Below, piece after piece: positions 1 through 12,332 of a DNA stretch of 50,044 nucleotides (positions are counted from its first letter, which is position 1; every line of letters starts with the position of its first letter). Location: NCBI GenBank assembly GCA_012271165.1, contig JAAXGX010000099.1, forward strand, positions 1 to 50,044, given 5' to 3'. The notes under the pieces are model-generated. The model searched no databases. It saw only the letters and a program-made list of their open reading frames with translations, and was not told the DNA's origin. The translations under genes were made by a program, and so were the position numbers. Source of the stretch: Vicinamibacteraceae bacterium (lineage in GTDB: Bacteria > Acidobacteriota > Vicinamibacteria > Vicinamibacterales > UBA8438).

Positions 1-60
1 GCGCGGGGCGCAGGGGTCCCCGCAAGCGAACGCCGGGGGTGCGGGGCGCAGCCCCGTCCA
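1..60 (-). repeat. GC-rich dispersed repeat, module 1, copy A (cut by window edge)
   Basis: The reverse complement of this stretch matches the repeats at 7871-7970 and 12917-13010 almost base for base over about 60 bases, including the small hairpin GGGGC-TGC-GCCCC and the GCTTGCGGGGACC block. The window starts inside it, so its far end is not visible. The hairpin end lies about 16 bases before the aminotransferase start codon. Its function is unknown. Confidence 0.85.
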
Positions 61-63
61 ATG

Positions 64-69
64 TTAGAT
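64..69 (+). promoter_or_regulatory. -10-like element, probable leaderless promoter
   Basis: TTAGAT lies six bases before the ATG at 76, between repeat copy A and the gene. At that distance transcription would begin at or next to the start codon. There is no well-spaced Shine-Dalgarno site. The -35 region falls in the repeat and shows no TTGACA-like hexamer, so the call rests on the -10 alone. Confidence 0.35.
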
Positions 70-75
70 TAGGGC

Positions 76-1242
76 ATGCTCCACACGAGCGGCCGGCACT
101 TCCTGCAGATTCCCGGGCCCACCAACGTCCCGGATCGCGTCCTGCGGGCGATGGCCGCACCGACCATCGACCACCGGGGGCCGGTGTTCCGCGACCTGAC
201 GCGCGACGTGCTCGGCGGCCTGGCGTCCGTCGTCCGCACGCGCCAGCCGGTGCTGCTGTTTCCGGCGTCGGGAACCGGCGCCTGGGAGGCCGCGCTCGTC
301 AACACGCTGGCGCCCGGCGATCGCGTGCTGATGGTCGAGACGGGCCACTTCGCCACGCTCTGGAAGGGCATCGCGACCCGGCTCGGCCTCGAGCCGCGGT
401 TCCTGCCCGGCGACTGGCGGCGCGGGGTCGACGCCGCGCAGGTCCAGGCCAGCCTGGCGGACGATCGCGCCCACGAGATCAAGGCGGTCTGCGTCGTGCA
501 CAACGAGACGTCGACCGCCGTGACGAGCGACATCGCGGCCGTGCGCCGCGCGCTCGACGCCGCGCGCCATCCGGCGCTCCTGATGGTCGACACGATCTCG
601 TCGCTGGCCTCGATCGACTACCGCCACGACGAGTGGGGCGTCGACGTCACCGTCGGGGCGTCGCAGAAGGGGCTCATGCTGCCGCCCGGCCTGAGCTTCA
701 ACGCCGCCAGTGACAAGGCCCTCGCGGCGCATGCCGGCGCGCGGCTGCCGCGGAGCTACTGGGACTGGGGACCGATCCGCGACGCCAGCGAGAAGGGGTT
801 CTTTCCGTACACCCCCGCGACCAACCTCCTCTTCGGCCTGCGGGAGGCGCTCGCCATGCTGCAGGCCGAGGGACTCGACAACGTGTTTGCCCGGCACGAT
901 CGCCACGCCGAGGCCGCGCGGCGCGCCGTGCGGGCGTGGGGGCTCGAGCTGCTCTGCCTCAATCCCGCCGAGTACAGCTCCTCGCTGACCGCGGTCCTGA
1001 TGCCCGCCGGCCACGACGCCGACCGGTTGCTGGACGTGATCCTCGACCGCTTCGACATGGCGCTCGGCGTCGGCCTCGGCCGTCTGGCCGGCCGGGTGTT
1101 CCGGATCGGCCACCTCGGAGACCTCAACGACCTGAGCCTGGCGGGCACGCTGGCCGGCGTCGAGATGGGCCTCGGACTGGGCGGCGTCCCGCATCGGCGC
1201 GGCGGGGTGGACGCGGCGATGGACTATCTGGCGTCAATTTGA
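76..1242 (+). CDS. Serine/alanine-glyoxylate aminotransferase family protein
   Basis: A 388-residue class V (fold type I) PLP-dependent aminotransferase. This family transfers an amino group between serine or alanine and glyoxylate, or acts in purine-derived ureidoglycine metabolism; it is cytosolic. The sequence shows the N-terminal PGPTNVP motif (residues 13-19), the cofactor phosphate-binding SGTGAWEA (65-72), HNETSTAV (142-149), the VDTISS aspartate region (171-176) and GASQKGL with the Schiff-base lysine at about 198. Length is normal for the family. Transcription probably starts at the ATG itself because a TTAGAT element lies just upstream. The 3' end overlaps convergent dusB by nine bases. 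Serine versus alanine or ureidoglycine preference cannot be decided from motifs alone. Confidence 0.85.
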   Translation: MLHTSGRHFLQIPGPTNVPDRVLRAMAAPTIDHRGPVFRDLTRDVLGGLASVVRTRQPVLLFPASGTGAWEAALVNTLAPGDRVLMVETGHFATLWKGIATRLGLEPRFLPGDWRRGVDAAQVQASLADDRAHEIKAVCVVHNETSTAVTSDIAAVRRALDAARHPALLMVDTISSLASIDYRHDEWGVDVTVGASQKGLMLPPGLSFNAASDKALAAHAGARLPRSYWDWGPIRDASEKGFFPYTPATNLLFGLREALAMLQAEGLDNVFARHDRHAEAARRAVRAWGLELLCLNPAEYSSSLTAVLMPAGHDADRLLDVILDRFDMALGVGLGRLAGRVFRIGHLGDLNDLSLAGTLAGVEMGLGLGGVPHRRGGVDAAMDYLASI

Positions 1243-2292
1243 CGGGGCTACGCCCCGAACCCCCGGCGTGAGAAAGAACGTCTCGATGACGTCGCGCAAC
1301 TCGCCGATCGACTCGGCGCGGTTGATCGCGGTGCGCAGGTTCGACCCGCCGTGAAGTCCCTTCGTGTACCACGAGCCGAGCGCCCGCAGCTTGTTGATGA
1401 CCCACCGCTCGCGACCCCGGGCATGCCGCGTGCGCGCGGCGGCGGCCGTCGCGCGGTGCCGGAACCCCTGCTGCTCGTCCAACCCCTCCCGGAGCAGCAT
1501 GTCGATGTACTCCAGCAGAAACCGACCGCGGTCGGCGTCCGTGGCCTCGCGGGCCGGGCGGCCGGCAGCCAGCGCCGCCGACTGCTGGAAGATCCACGGG
1601 TTGCGCAAGGCGCCGCGGCCGACCAGCACACCGGCCACCTGGGTCTGCGTGGTGCGGTCGACCACCTGCCGGGCCGTGACGCAGTCGCCGCTGCCGAAGA
1701 CCGGGATCCCGACGCCAGCCGCCACCGTGTCGATCAGCCCCCAGTCGGACGAGCCGGTGTACGACTGGGCGGCGGTCCGGCCGTGCACCGCCACGGCCGC
1801 CGCGCCGGCGTCCTCCATCATGCGCGCCAGCGCGGGCGCGTTGATGTCACGCTCGTCCCAGCCTGCGCGCATCTTGACGGTGACGGGAATGCGGACGGCG
1901 CGGCTCATCGAGCGGATGATGGCGGCCGCGTGCGACGGTTCCCGCATCAGACTGCAGCCGGCGTTGTGCTTGGCAATCTTGGGTACCGGGCAGCCCATGT
2001 TCACATCGACGATGTCCGCGCCCAGCCCCTCCACGATGCGGGCCGCCGCTGTCATGGTCGCCGGGTTGCCGCCGAAGATCTGTATCGAGACCGGCCGCTC
2101 CTCCTCGGTGTACTCCGCGTACTCGAGCGTCCGATCGATGCCGCGCACGAGTCCCTCGGAGCTGACCATCTCGGTGACGACCAGGCCGCACCCGCCGCGG
2201 CGCTTCACCAGGCGGCGAAAGGCGGTGTCGGTCATCCCCGCCATCGGCGCCAGGGCGAACGGCGGCGCGAGCTGGATGTCCCCGATCTGCAT
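1234..2292 (-). CDS. dusB: tRNA dihydrouridine synthase, DusB type
   Basis: A 352-residue FMN-dependent enzyme that reduces specific uridines of tRNA to dihydrouridine. The TIM-barrel motifs are present: APMAGMTD (residues 15-22), VDVNMGCP with the catalytic cysteine at 101, the KMRAGWD strand (140-146) and HGRTAAQSYTG (170-180). I start at the ATG of MQIGDIQL (2292) because it matches the family N-terminus. An upstream extension of the frame to 2391 would run back into the 3' end of the SurA-like gene. The gap to that gene is 23 bases, so the two are probably co-transcribed. The last few codons are supplied by a partial copy of the dispersed GC-rich repeat, so the C-terminal tail is not conserved protein sequence. 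Confidence 0.93.
   Translation of the reverse strand: MQIGDIQLAPPFALAPMAGMTDTAFRRLVKRRGGCGLVVTEMVSSEGLVRGIDRTLEYAEYTEEERPVSIQIFGGNPATMTAAARIVEGLGADIVDVNMGCPVPKIAKHNAGCSLMREPSHAAAIIRSMSRAVRIPVTVKMRAGWDERDINAPALARMMEDAGAAAVAVHGRTAAQSYTGSSDWGLIDTVAAGVGIPVFGSGDCVTARQVVDRTTQTQVAGVLVGRGALRNPWIFQQSAALAAGRPAREATDADRGRFLLEYIDMLLREGLDEQQGFRHRATAAAARTRHARGRERWVINKLRALGSWYTKGLHGGSNLRTAINRAESIGELRDVIETFFLTPGVRGVAPSN
1242..1269 (+). repeat. Partial copy B of the dispersed repeat
   Basis: A 28-base match to the hairpin end of module 1 (GACGGGGCTACGCCCC, then AACCCCCGGCG), with one change in the hairpin loop. It lies at the convergent end of the aminotransferase gene and dusB and encodes the dusB C-terminal tail. 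The rest of the module is missing. Confidence 0.75.
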
Positions 2293-2315
2293 GACAGTCG
2301 CGGGAGGATGGGCAG

Positions 2316-3404
2316 CTACTGCTGCGGCGCGGCCGCGAGCGCCTGGGTCCGGAACTCGTCGTACGCCTCGTGGAGCTCCGCGCTCTTCCACTCGATGATC
2401 GCCTCTTCCCGCAGCTCGTCGAGGTACTTGGCGTACTCGTCCAGCCGGCGGTCGTTGAAGACGTTCTCGGAGATCTGATCGCGGACGTCCGCGAACGGGC
2501 GCGCGGCATCGTCCGTCAGGTCCTCGAGCAGCAGGATCTGGTAGCCCTGCGGCGTCCGCCGCAGGTCGCTCACGTCGCCGACCTCCAGCGTCGTGATCAG
2601 CTCCTGGATCGTCTCGGCAATATCGCTGAGCTGAAACGGTCCGATCAGGCCGCCGTAGCGCGCGGAGGACCCGTCCGACACCTCGGTGGCGACAGCCGCG
2701 AAGTCCTCGCCGTCGTTCAGGCGCTCCATGACCGCGGCGGCCCTCGTGCGCGCCCGCTGGTCCGACATCAGCCCCCCGGTGGGCGGCACGGCGATGATGA
2801 TCTCCCTGAGCGTGACGGTCGCCGGCTCCGTGAACTCGTCGATGTGCTCGTCGTAGTACTCGCGAGCCTCGATGTCCGTAATCGCCACGCGGTTCAGAAT
2901 CTCGATGCTCTGCACCTGGCTGGCCAGCATCTGCCGTTCGGTGAGCCGCCGGAAGTCATCGAGCGACATCCCCTCCTGCCGATCGAGCAGCTCGATGAAC
3001 TCCTCGTCGGTCTCGATGCCGTTCTCTTCCTTCAGGTTGTCGAGGAAGTCCCGGAACTGGTCGTCGGAAAGCTGGTACCCGAGCTCCTTGCCGCGCTGGA
3101 TGAGCAGCAGCTCCTCCACGAGGTTCGCAATCACCCCGGGCGTGACCTCGGCGAGAAGCTGGAACAGCTCCGCGTTCGTGGACGGCTGGACGCCGCGGGC
3201 GCGAATCGCCGCGATCTGACGATCCTCCAGGTCGGACTGCGTGATGATCTCGCCGTTCACCTTGACGAGGATCCGCTCGATGATGCGGCCATTGGGGCGG
3301 CTGGGCACACCACTGGCCGGTTGCGCGCCCGCCGGGGTGGCGAGCGCGCCCGCAATCGTCAGGACCAGCAGCGCGTGGAGCGCGTGGACAGCGGCTCGTC
3401 GCAT
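2316..3404 (-). CDS. SurA-like periplasmic chaperone / peptidyl-prolyl isomerase
   Basis: A secreted protein of about 362 residues that should help fold outer-membrane proteins in the periplasm. The start is hydrophobic and ends in ATPAGAQ, a normal signal peptidase I site. A SurA N-terminal helical region follows (RILVKVNGEIITQSDLE), then one parvulin-type domain (VTLREIIIAVPP to TPQGYQILLLEDL, about residues 200-300) and a C-terminal helix. E. coli SurA has two parvulin domains; this protein has one, as in many other phyla. I chose the ATG at 3404 because GGAG lies six bases before it. In-frame ATGs at 3407, 3416 and 3434 are alternatives and do not change the mature protein. It sits between mfd and dusB on the same strand. 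Confidence 0.85.
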   Translation of the reverse strand: MRRAAVHALHALLVLTIAGALATPAGAQPASGVPSRPNGRIIERILVKVNGEIITQSDLEDRQIAAIRARGVQPSTNAELFQLLAEVTPGVIANLVEELLLIQRGKELGYQLSDDQFRDFLDNLKEENGIETDEEFIELLDRQEGMSLDDFRRLTERQMLASQVQSIEILNRVAITDIEAREYYDEHIDEFTEPATVTLREIIIAVPPTGGLMSDQRARTRAAAVMERLNDGEDFAAVATEVSDGSSARYGGLIGPFQLSDIAETIQELITTLEVGDVSDLRRTPQGYQILLLEDLTDDAARPFADVRDQISENVFNDRRLDEYAKYLDELREEAIIEWKSAELHEAYDEFRTQALAAAPQQ

Positions 3405-3495
3405 CATGATCTCCATCCCTGCCTGCACCCTCATCCCCGCATTCTAGCCCGGAAATCGTCGCCTGCGGCTCCGATCGCCGCCCAACCAACCCTCC

Positions 3496-3530
3496 CCGGA
3501 GTCTGCGCCGTGCTACGGCGCAGACTCCGG
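3496..3530 (-). terminator. Perfect 15-bp hairpin with the mfd stop codon in its loop (repeat module 2)
   Basis: CCGGAGTCTGCGCCG (3496-3510) and its exact reverse complement (3516-3530) enclose the loop TGCTA. Read on the minus strand, the loop contains the mfd TAG stop (3515-3513). No T-run follows, so this may be a transcript 3'-end stabiliser or a factor-dependent stop rather than a classical intrinsic terminator. A close relative of the hairpin occurs at 13011-13040. Confidence 0.7.
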
Positions 3531-6500
3531 GCCGTTCGCCACCGGGCCTCTCAACTCGTCGAGCAGCGCCCCCACCTGCTGCAGCAGGTCGCCGGCATGC
3601 TCGCCCTGGCCCGCACCGCGGCGCGTGGCGCCGGCCGGCGTCGTCCACCACGATGCCGGTGCGGCGTCCGGCCCCCGCCGCGGCGGCGCGCCCGCCGCCC
3701 GATTCAGCGCGTCGAGGTCGACGCGGAGCACCGCCGGCGGCGTGAGCTGCACGGCCGGCTGCGCCTGCACGAAGGCCACCAGCCGGTCCGGCGCCAGCCG
3801 CGCCCGGTCTCCGAAACGTATGACGAGGTGGTGGCGCTCGCAGTCGGCCGACTCGATCCCCAACTGGTCGGCCAGTATCCGGATCCGGCCGTACTCCGCC
3901 AGGCGCAGGACGGAAGGCGGCACCGGCCCGTAGCGATCCGCGACTTCCTCGAGCACCGTCGCCAGCTTCTCCTCGTCGCGGGCGCCGGCCACCCGCCGAT
4001 AGAGCGCCAGCCGCTGGTTCGTGTCCGTCACGTACTGCTCGTCGATCCTCAGATCGACGCCGAGGTTGACGGCGGCGCGCTGGTCGTCCTCGACGGGCTC
4101 GCCCTTCAGCTCGCGCACGGTCTGCTCGAGCAGGGTCACGTACATGTCGAACCCGATCGCTTCGATGTGGCCGCTCTGCTGCGCGCCGAGCAGGTTGCCG
4201 GCGCCGCGGATCTCCAGATCGAGCGCGGCCACGCGAAAGCCGCTGCCGAGGTCGCTGAACTCCTTGATGGCAGCCAGCCGCCGCCGCGCGACCGGCGACA
4301 GCTCGTCGCCGGGGGGCACGAGCAGGTAGGCGTACGCGCGCCGGCCGGAGCGGCCCACCCGGCCGCGCAGCTGATAGAGCTGCGAGAGGCCGTAGCGCTC
4401 GGCGTGGTTGACGATGATCGTGTTGACGTTCGGGATGTCGAGCCCGTTCTCGATGATCGTCGTCGACAGCAGCACGTCGTACTCGTGCGCGACGAAGTCG
4501 AGCATGACGCGCTCGAGCGCCGCCTCGCTCGACTGCCCGTGCGCGACCGCCAGCCTGGCCTCCGGCACGATCCGCCGGACGAGGTCCGCCACGGAATGGA
4601 TCGAGTCGATCCGGTTGTGGACCAGGTAGACCTGACCCCCGCGCTCGAGCTCGGAACGAATCGCCCGGGCGATGGTCGCCGTGTCGAACTTGACGACGTT
4701 GGTCTGAATCGCCAGGCGGTCCTTCGGCGGCGTCTCGATGACGGACATGTCGCGTATGCCCATCAGCGACATGTTCAACGTGCGGGGAATGGGCGTCGCC
4801 GTCAACGTGAGCACGTCGACCCTCTGCCGCAGGCTCTTGATGCGCTCCTTGTGGGCAACCCCGAAGCGCTGCTCCTCGTCGACGATGAGCAGGCCCAGAT
4901 CGTGAAACCGCACGTCCTTCGACAGCAGGCGGTGCGTCCCGACCATGACGTCTATCCGGCCGGCCGCGAGGTCGGCCAGCAACGCCTTCTGCTCGGCGCG
5001 GCTCCGGAAGCGGCTGACCATCTCGATCCGGACCGGAAACGCCGCGAAGCGCTCGACCACCGTCTTGAGGTGCTGGAAGGCCAGCACCGTCGTCGGCGCG
5101 AGCAGCGCCACCTGCTTGCCGTCGATCACTGCCTTGAAGGCGGCCCGCAGCGCCACCTCCGTCTTGCCGTAGCCGACGTCGCCGCACAGCAGGCGATCCA
5201 TCGGAGACGGCGCCTCCATGTCGCGCCGGATGTCGGCGACCGCCGTCTGCTGGTCGGGGGTCAGCTCGTACTCGAAGGCCGCGTCGAACTCCTCCTGCCA
5301 GTGGCCGTCGGGGCTGAAGCGGTGGCCGGCGACGGCCTTGCGGGCGGCGTAGAGCCGGAGCAGCTCCTGGGCCATGTCGCGCATGGCGCGCCGCACGCGG
5401 GTCTTGGCGCGTTCCCAGGTGGTGCCGCCCAGGCGGTCCACGGCCGGCCGCTGGCCCCCGGTGTACTTCTGGACCAGGTCGAGCTGCTCGACCGGGACGA
5501 AGAGCTTGTCGCCGCCGGCATAGCGGAGCTCCATGAGCTCGTGCGTGGCGCCGCCGACGGCCATCTGGCGCAGCCCGACGAAGGAGCCGATGCCGTGGTC
5601 GACGTGCACGACATGGTCTCCCACCTTCAGATCGCGCAGGTCGGACAGGAAGGAGCGGGCTACCGGGCGCCGGCGCTCGTGGCGCTGCTCCTCGAACAGG
5701 TCCGCCTCGGCATGGATGCGCAGGCCCGCGGCGGGCAGCCGGAACCCCCGCGAGAGCTGACCGGTGGCGACCAGCAGCGCCGCGCCGTCCGTCATCTCCG
5801 CGGCCGCGACGGGCACCGCGCGCAGGCTGTGCTCCCCGAGCAGCTCGACGATGCGCTCGGCGCGACCGGCGGTGGCCGCGACGAAGAGCTGCGTCTCTCC
5901 CTGGTCACGCCCGGTCCGGAGCTCGGCGACCCAGTCGCTCAGCCGGCCCCGGTACGCGATGGCCGGTTGGCACGCCACGTGCTGCTCCGCCTCCCCGTCG
6001 AGGCCCAGCGTCTCCAGCCGGGTTGCCCCCCCGAGGGCCTCCCGCACGGCATCCGCCTCGACGAACAACGTCTCCGGCGGCGGCACGCTGCGGCCGTTCT
6101 CCGCCGCCGAACGGTAGCTCCCGGCCAGTTGCTCGAGCAGGTCCGCCACCCGGCGCGTGCACTCTTCGGACTCCTGCACGAGGAGCCGCACGGACCGGCC
6201 GGCGAGGTAGTCGAAAATGCTGGCCCCGCGGTCCGGCTCGGCACAATCCGCTGCCGCGGCATCACCATCGAGGGGGTCGAACGTGTCGCGTAGCGGAACG
6301 ATGGCGGCCCGGTCGAGCGCGGCGACCGAGCGTTGCGTGCCCGGGTCGTAGCGCCGGAGCGATTCGATCATGTCCCCGACGAACTCCGCGCGCACCGGCC
6401 AGGTCTCGCCCGCGGGAAAGAAATCGACGACCCCGCCCCGCACGCAGAACTCGCCGTGCTGGTCGACCGGATCCTCCGGGCTGAAGCCGGCGTCGGCGAG

Positions 6501-6992
6501 CAGCTCGCCCAGGGCGGTCGGCGACGCGAAGCCCCCGGCCACGAGCTCCTGCGTCGCGGCCAGCAGGCGCTGCGGGGAGCTCACGCGGGGCAGCAGCGCG
6601 GGGGCGGAGCCGACGACGAGCCGCGCGGTCCCCTGTGCCAGGGCGGCCAGCGCCCGGGCCCGGGCGGACGCCACGTCCAGATGCGGTGCGATGGCCCGGT
6701 AGGGATCCACTTCCGGCGAAGGGAACGGCAGCACGGTGCGCGCCAGCTCCCGCTCGGGAATCCCGAGCAGCGCGCCGCAGAAGAACCGCGCGTCGGCCGT
6801 CATCTGCTCCACGCCAGCGTCGGACGGCACGATGAAGACCACCGGCGAGGTTGCCGCCGTGGCGGCGGCGGCGAACGCCTGCGCGGCCGGCGACAGGCCG
6901 GTGACCAGCGGCGACGCACTCCCGAAACCGGCGCGGCTGGCAGTGGTCTTGAGAATCGAGCTCAGCGTGAGTGGCGTAGCGGCAAGCGGCAC
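3513..6992 (-). CDS. mfd: Transcription-repair coupling factor Mfd
   Basis: An ATP-dependent DNA translocase of about 1159 residues that removes RNA polymerase stalled at lesions and recruits UvrA. In order it has UvrB-like N-terminal domains, a CarD-like RNA-polymerase-interacting domain ([18 protein letters not shown], near residue 460), a helicase core with Walker A GDVGYGKT (about 604-611), the DEEQRFG box (about 705-711) and TATPIPRTL, and a C-terminal TRCF domain. I prefer the GTG at 6992 (reading [10 protein letters not shown]): AGGGG lies seven bases before it and the in-frame extension to 7064 is basic and unconserved. The last residues (GPESAP) are encoded by a hairpin repeat, so the extreme C-terminus has probably been replaced. 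It lies 99 bases downstream of the phosphatase gene. Confidence 0.95.
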   Translation of the reverse strand: MPLAATPLTLSSILKTTASRAGFGSASPLVTGLSPAAQAFAAAATAATSPVVFIVPSDAGVEQMTADARFFCGALLGIPERELARTVLPFPSPEVDPYRAIAPHLDVASARARALAALAQGTARLVVGSAPALLPRVSSPQRLLAATQELVAGGFASPTALGELLADAGFSPEDPVDQHGEFCVRGGVVDFFPAGETWPVRAEFVGDMIESLRRYDPGTQRSVAALDRAAIVPLRDTFDPLDGDAAAADCAEPDRGASIFDYLAGRSVRLLVQESEECTRRVADLLEQLAGSYRSAAENGRSVPPPETLFVEADAVREALGGATRLETLGLDGEAEQHVACQPAIAYRGRLSDWVAELRTGRDQGETQLFVAATAGRAERIVELLGEHSLRAVPVAAAEMTDGAALLVATGQLSRGFRLPAAGLRIHAEADLFEEQRHERRRPVARSFLSDLRDLKVGDHVVHVDHGIGSFVGLRQMAVGGATHELMELRYAGGDKLFVPVEQLDLVQKYTGGQRPAVDRLGGTTWERAKTRVRRAMRDMAQELLRLYAARKAVAGHRFSPDGHWQEEFDAAFEYELTPDQQTAVADIRRDMEAPSPMDRLLCGDVGYGKTEVALRAAFKAVIDGKQVALLAPTTVLAFQHLKTVVERFAAFPVRIEMVSRFRSRAEQKALLADLAAGRIDVMVGTHRLLSKDVRFHDLGLLIVDEEQRFGVAHKERIKSLRQRVDVLTLTATPIPRTLNMSLMGIRDMSVIETPPKDRLAIQTNVVKFDTATIARAIRSELERGGQVYLVHNRIDSIHSVADLVRRIVPEARLAVAHGQSSEAALERVMLDFVAHEYDVLLSTTIIENGLDIPNVNTIIVNHAERYGLSQLYQLRGRVGRSGRRAYAYLLVPPGDELSPVARRRLAAIKEFSDLGSGFRVAALDLEIRGAGNLLGAQQSGHIEAIGFDMYVTLLEQTVRELKGEPVEDDQRAAVNLGVDLRIDEQYVTDTNQRLALYRRVAGARDEEKLATVLEEVADRYGPVPPSVLRLAEYGRIRILADQLGIESADCERHHLVIRFGDRARLAPDRLVAFVQAQPAVQLTPPAVLRVDLDALNRAAGAPPRRGPDAAPASWWTTPAGATRRGAGQGEHAGDLLQQVGALLDELRGPVANGPESAP

Positions 6993-7091
6993 GGGCGGGC
7001 CCCTGATGCGAGAGCAGCCGATGTTAGCACGCGGGCTCCCCTGCCGCCGCCGCCGCGCGCGCAATGCCGCGCACAGGGGGCGCGGCCCGGA

Positions 7092-7859
7092 TCAACCGGC
7101 ACCGATATCGAGCACGAGGATCGTGACGTTGTCCGGCCCGCCGCCGGCATTGACCCGGCGCACGAGCTCGTCGCACACGGCCTGGCGGTCGGCGTCGCGC
7201 GCCACGACGTCGCCAATCTCCGGGTCCGGCAGCACGGACGACAGACCGTCCGAGCACAGCAGGAGCCGGTCGGCCGGCCGGAGCGACAGCTCGCTCACAT
7301 CGGCCGCGACGGGTTCCTCGCCGGAGATGGCCCGCGTGACGACGTTGCGCCACGGGTGCGCGCGCGCGGCAGCCTCCGACAGCAGTCCCGCGCGCACCCT
7401 CTCCTCCACCCAGGAGTGGTCGGACGTGAGCCGGATGAGCCCCTCCTGGCGGGACAGGTACGCCCGGCTGTCGCCGACGTGGGCGATCACGCCCGCGCTC
7501 TCTTCCAGCAGCACGGCCACCGCCGTGGTCGCCATGCCGCGCAGCGCCACGACGGACGCCGCGCGATCCGCGATGCACCGTTGCGCCTGGTCGAAAGCGG
7601 CCCGCAGGCGGTTGCCGGCAGGGCTCAACGAGGCATCGAAGGGCACCGGCCAAGGGTCGTCCGGACCGAGCGACCTCGTCGACTCCACGGCGCCCGCGAT
7701 CGCATCGACGGCGATCTGCGCGGCGATCTCGCCGCCGGCGTGTCCGCCCATGCCGTCCGCGACGACGAAGAGACCGAGCTCCGGCCGTGCGCAGTAGCAG
7801 TCCTCGTTGTGTGAGCGGCGCAGGCCGGGGTCCGTGCGAGCCGCCCACGACGCATGCAT
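7092..7859 (-). CDS. PP2C-family serine/threonine protein phosphatase
   Basis: A 255-residue, soluble, metal-dependent phosphatase of the bacterial Stp/PrpC type that dephosphorylates targets of Hanks-type kinases. The metal-binding and core motifs are present: RTDPGLRRSHNEDC near the N-terminus, VVADGMGGHAGGE, GDSRAYL, LLCSDGLSSVL and GGPDNVTILVL. The start at 7859 is supported by AAGGA about six bases upstream and by the repeat that begins right behind it; the open frame continues into that repeat but is not coding there. No membrane segment or FHA domain is attached and no kinase gene lies in the window. It falls between atpC and mfd on the same strand; whether it shares their transcript is unknown. 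Confidence 0.9.
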   Translation of the reverse strand: MHASWAARTDPGLRRSHNEDCYCARPELGLFVVADGMGGHAGGEIAAQIAVDAIAGAVESTRSLGPDDPWPVPFDASLSPAGNRLRAAFDQAQRCIADRAASVVALRGMATTAVAVLLEESAGVIAHVGDSRAYLSRQEGLIRLTSDHSWVEERVRAGLLSEAAARAHPWRNVVTRAISGEEPVAADVSELSLRPADRLLLCSDGLSSVLPDPEIGDVVARDADRQAVCDELVRRVNAGGGPDNVTILVLDIGAG

Positions 7860-7870
7860 GGAGCTTCCTT

Positions 7871-7970
7871 CAGACGGGGCTGCGCCCCGAACCCCCGGCG
7901 TTCGCTTGCGGGGACCCACTGCCCCGCGCCGCGCCGCTCCCGCCGAGGCGCGCCGTGCGCGCCTTGCGGC
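7871..7970 (+). repeat. GC-rich dispersed repeat, module 1, copy C
   Basis: About 100 bases shared with copies A and D: hairpin GGGGC-TGC-GCCCC, then CCCCCGGCG, GCTTGCGGGGACC and CGCCGCTCCCGCCGAGG, ending with a perfect stem GGCGCGC-CGT-GCGCGCC (7947-7963) and CTTGCGG. It fills the gap between atpC and the phosphatase gene. Its GTC end lies 13 bases before the phosphatase ATG, in the same orientation to the gene as copies A and D. Confidence 0.85.
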
Positions 7971-7976
7971 GGACGG

Positions 7977-8411
7977 CTACAGTCCGGCCGGGGGCCGGAT
8001 GCGCGCGTGCGATGCCACCTGCAGCCGGACGAGCGACTTGAGCAGGGCCACGCGCGCCCGTTCGAAGTCCACGTTGGCCGTGCTTCCGGCCAGACGTTCG
8101 CGCGCGCGCCGGCGGGCTTCCTCCGCCCGGTCGACGTCGATAGCCTCCGCACGCTCGGCGATCTGGGCGAGCACCGTGACGCGGTCGGGAAGAATCTCGG
8201 CGAATCCGAACGCCACGGACACGAAGGACCGCTCGGCGCCGCGCCGGAACCACAGCTCGCCGACCTGCAGCGTGGTCAGCAGCGGCGTGTGACCGGGCAG
8301 CACCCCGAGATACCCTTGCGAGCCGGGAATCTGCACCTCATCCACCGACTCGTGCACGATCGACCGCTCGGGCGTGACCAGCTCGAAACTGAGCGCTGAC
8401 GGCAGCTCCAT
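7977..8411 (-). CDS. atpC: F1 ATP synthase epsilon subunit
   Basis: A 144-residue subunit of the F1 central stalk that couples rotor and catalytic head and inhibits ATP hydrolysis. The N-terminal beta-sandwich is clear (FELVTPERSIVHE, IPGSQGYLGVLPGHTPLLT, VSVAFGFAEILPDRVTVLA), followed by a helical hairpin rich in Ala, Arg and Glu. It is the last F1 gene, 23 bases after atpD, with GGAGAA upstream of its ATG. The C-terminus ends about six bases from repeat copy C. Confidence 0.93.
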   Translation of the reverse strand: MELPSALSFELVTPERSIVHESVDEVQIPGSQGYLGVLPGHTPLLTTLQVGELWFRRGAERSFVSVAFGFAEILPDRVTVLAQIAERAEAIDVDRAEEARRRARERLAGSTANVDFERARVALLKSLVRLQVASHARIRPPAGL

Positions 8412-8434
8412 GGCGATGGGTTCTCCGGCCGCGT

Positions 8435-9916
<1,482 letters not shown>

Positions 9917-10786
9917 TTACAGGGCTTCCGCGCCCGACACGACCTCGATCAGCTCGCGCGTAATCGTGGCTTGCCGCATCTTGTTCATGTAGAGCGTCAA
10001 CTGATCGATCATCTCCCCGGCGTTCCGGGTGGCCGCGTCCATTGCCGTCATCCGGGCCGCATGCTCCGCCGCGGCGGACTCGAGCAGCGCGCGGAAGAGC
10101 TGCGTCTCCACGTGCCGGGGCAACAGCTCGTCGAAGATCTCCGCCGGCGTCGGCTCGAACAGATGGCCGGCCAACGCCTCCGCCGCCGCGGCCGAGTCGT
10201 CCTCGAGGCGCGGAATCGGGAGCAGCCGCTCGACGACGACACGCTGCTGCAGCACGCTCTTGAACTCGTTGTAGAGCAGGTACACGTCGCGAGCCGCGCC
10301 GCTGGTGAACTCCCCGATCGCCGCCCGCGCCACGGCCTGGGCATGCGTGTAGCGCAGGTTCGTGAACACGTTGATGTCCTCGTAGCGGACGTCGAATCCG
10401 CGCCGCACGAAGAAGTCGCGGCCCTTGCGGCCGACGAGGCCGAGCGCCACCTCGCGATCCGCGTCGGCGACGTACGTGCCCGCGCGCCGCAGCAGGCTGG
10501 AGTTGAAGCTGCCGCAGAGCCCCTTGTCGGCCGTCACCACGACGAGGAGCGTCGGCGCGGGCGGGCGATCCGCCGGCGCCGCGAGCAACGGGTGCAGCGC
10601 CGGGTCGACGCGCGTCGCCAAGCTGTTCAGCACGCCCAGCATCAACTGGGCGAACGGGCGCGCGCCCGTAATCCGCTCCTGCGCGCGGCGCAGCTTCGAC
10701 GCGGCGACGGTCTTCATCGCCTTCGTGATCTGCTGCGTCGATTTGACGGCGCGGATGCGGCGCCGCATGTCGATGAGCGAGGGCAT
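9917..10786 (-). CDS. atpG: F1 ATP synthase gamma subunit
   Basis: A 289-residue central-shaft subunit. Both coiled-coil ends are typical: MPSLIDMRRRIRAVKSTQQITKAMK at the N-terminus carries the family signature (here in two parts, MPSLIDMRRRIRAVK and STQQITKAMKTVAASK), and the C-terminus ends in NKMRQATITRELIEVVSGAEAL (NKMRQATITRELIEV, then VSGAEAL). The ATG follows the atpA stop codon by three bases, so translation is probably coupled. Confidence 0.95.
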   Translation of the reverse strand: MPSLIDMRRRIRAVKSTQQITKAMKTVAASKLRRAQERITGARPFAQLMLGVLNSLATRVDPALHPLLAAPADRPPAPTLLVVVTADKGLCGSFNSSLLRRAGTYVADADREVALGLVGRKGRDFFVRRGFDVRYEDINVFTNLRYTHAQAVARAAIGEFTSGAARDVYLLYNEFKSVLQQRVVVERLLPIPRLEDDSAAAAEALAGHLFEPTPAEIFDELLPRHVETQLFRALLESAAAEHAARMTAMDAATRNAGEMIDQLTLYMNKMRQATITRELIEVVSGAEAL

Positions 10787-10789
10787 CGC

Positions 10790-12319
<1,530 letters not shown>

Positions 12320-12332
12320 GCTTCGACTCCGT

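Noticed and set aside
2370-6293. A 1307-codon plus-strand open frame across the SurA-like gene and mfd
   Set aside because: It is antisense to two strongly supported genes and has low-complexity Arg/Gln/Leu-rich sequence.
7860-7919. Longer N-terminus for the PP2C phosphatase (start at 7919)
   Set aside because: The extra codons are the dispersed repeat; a good Shine-Dalgarno site marks 7859.
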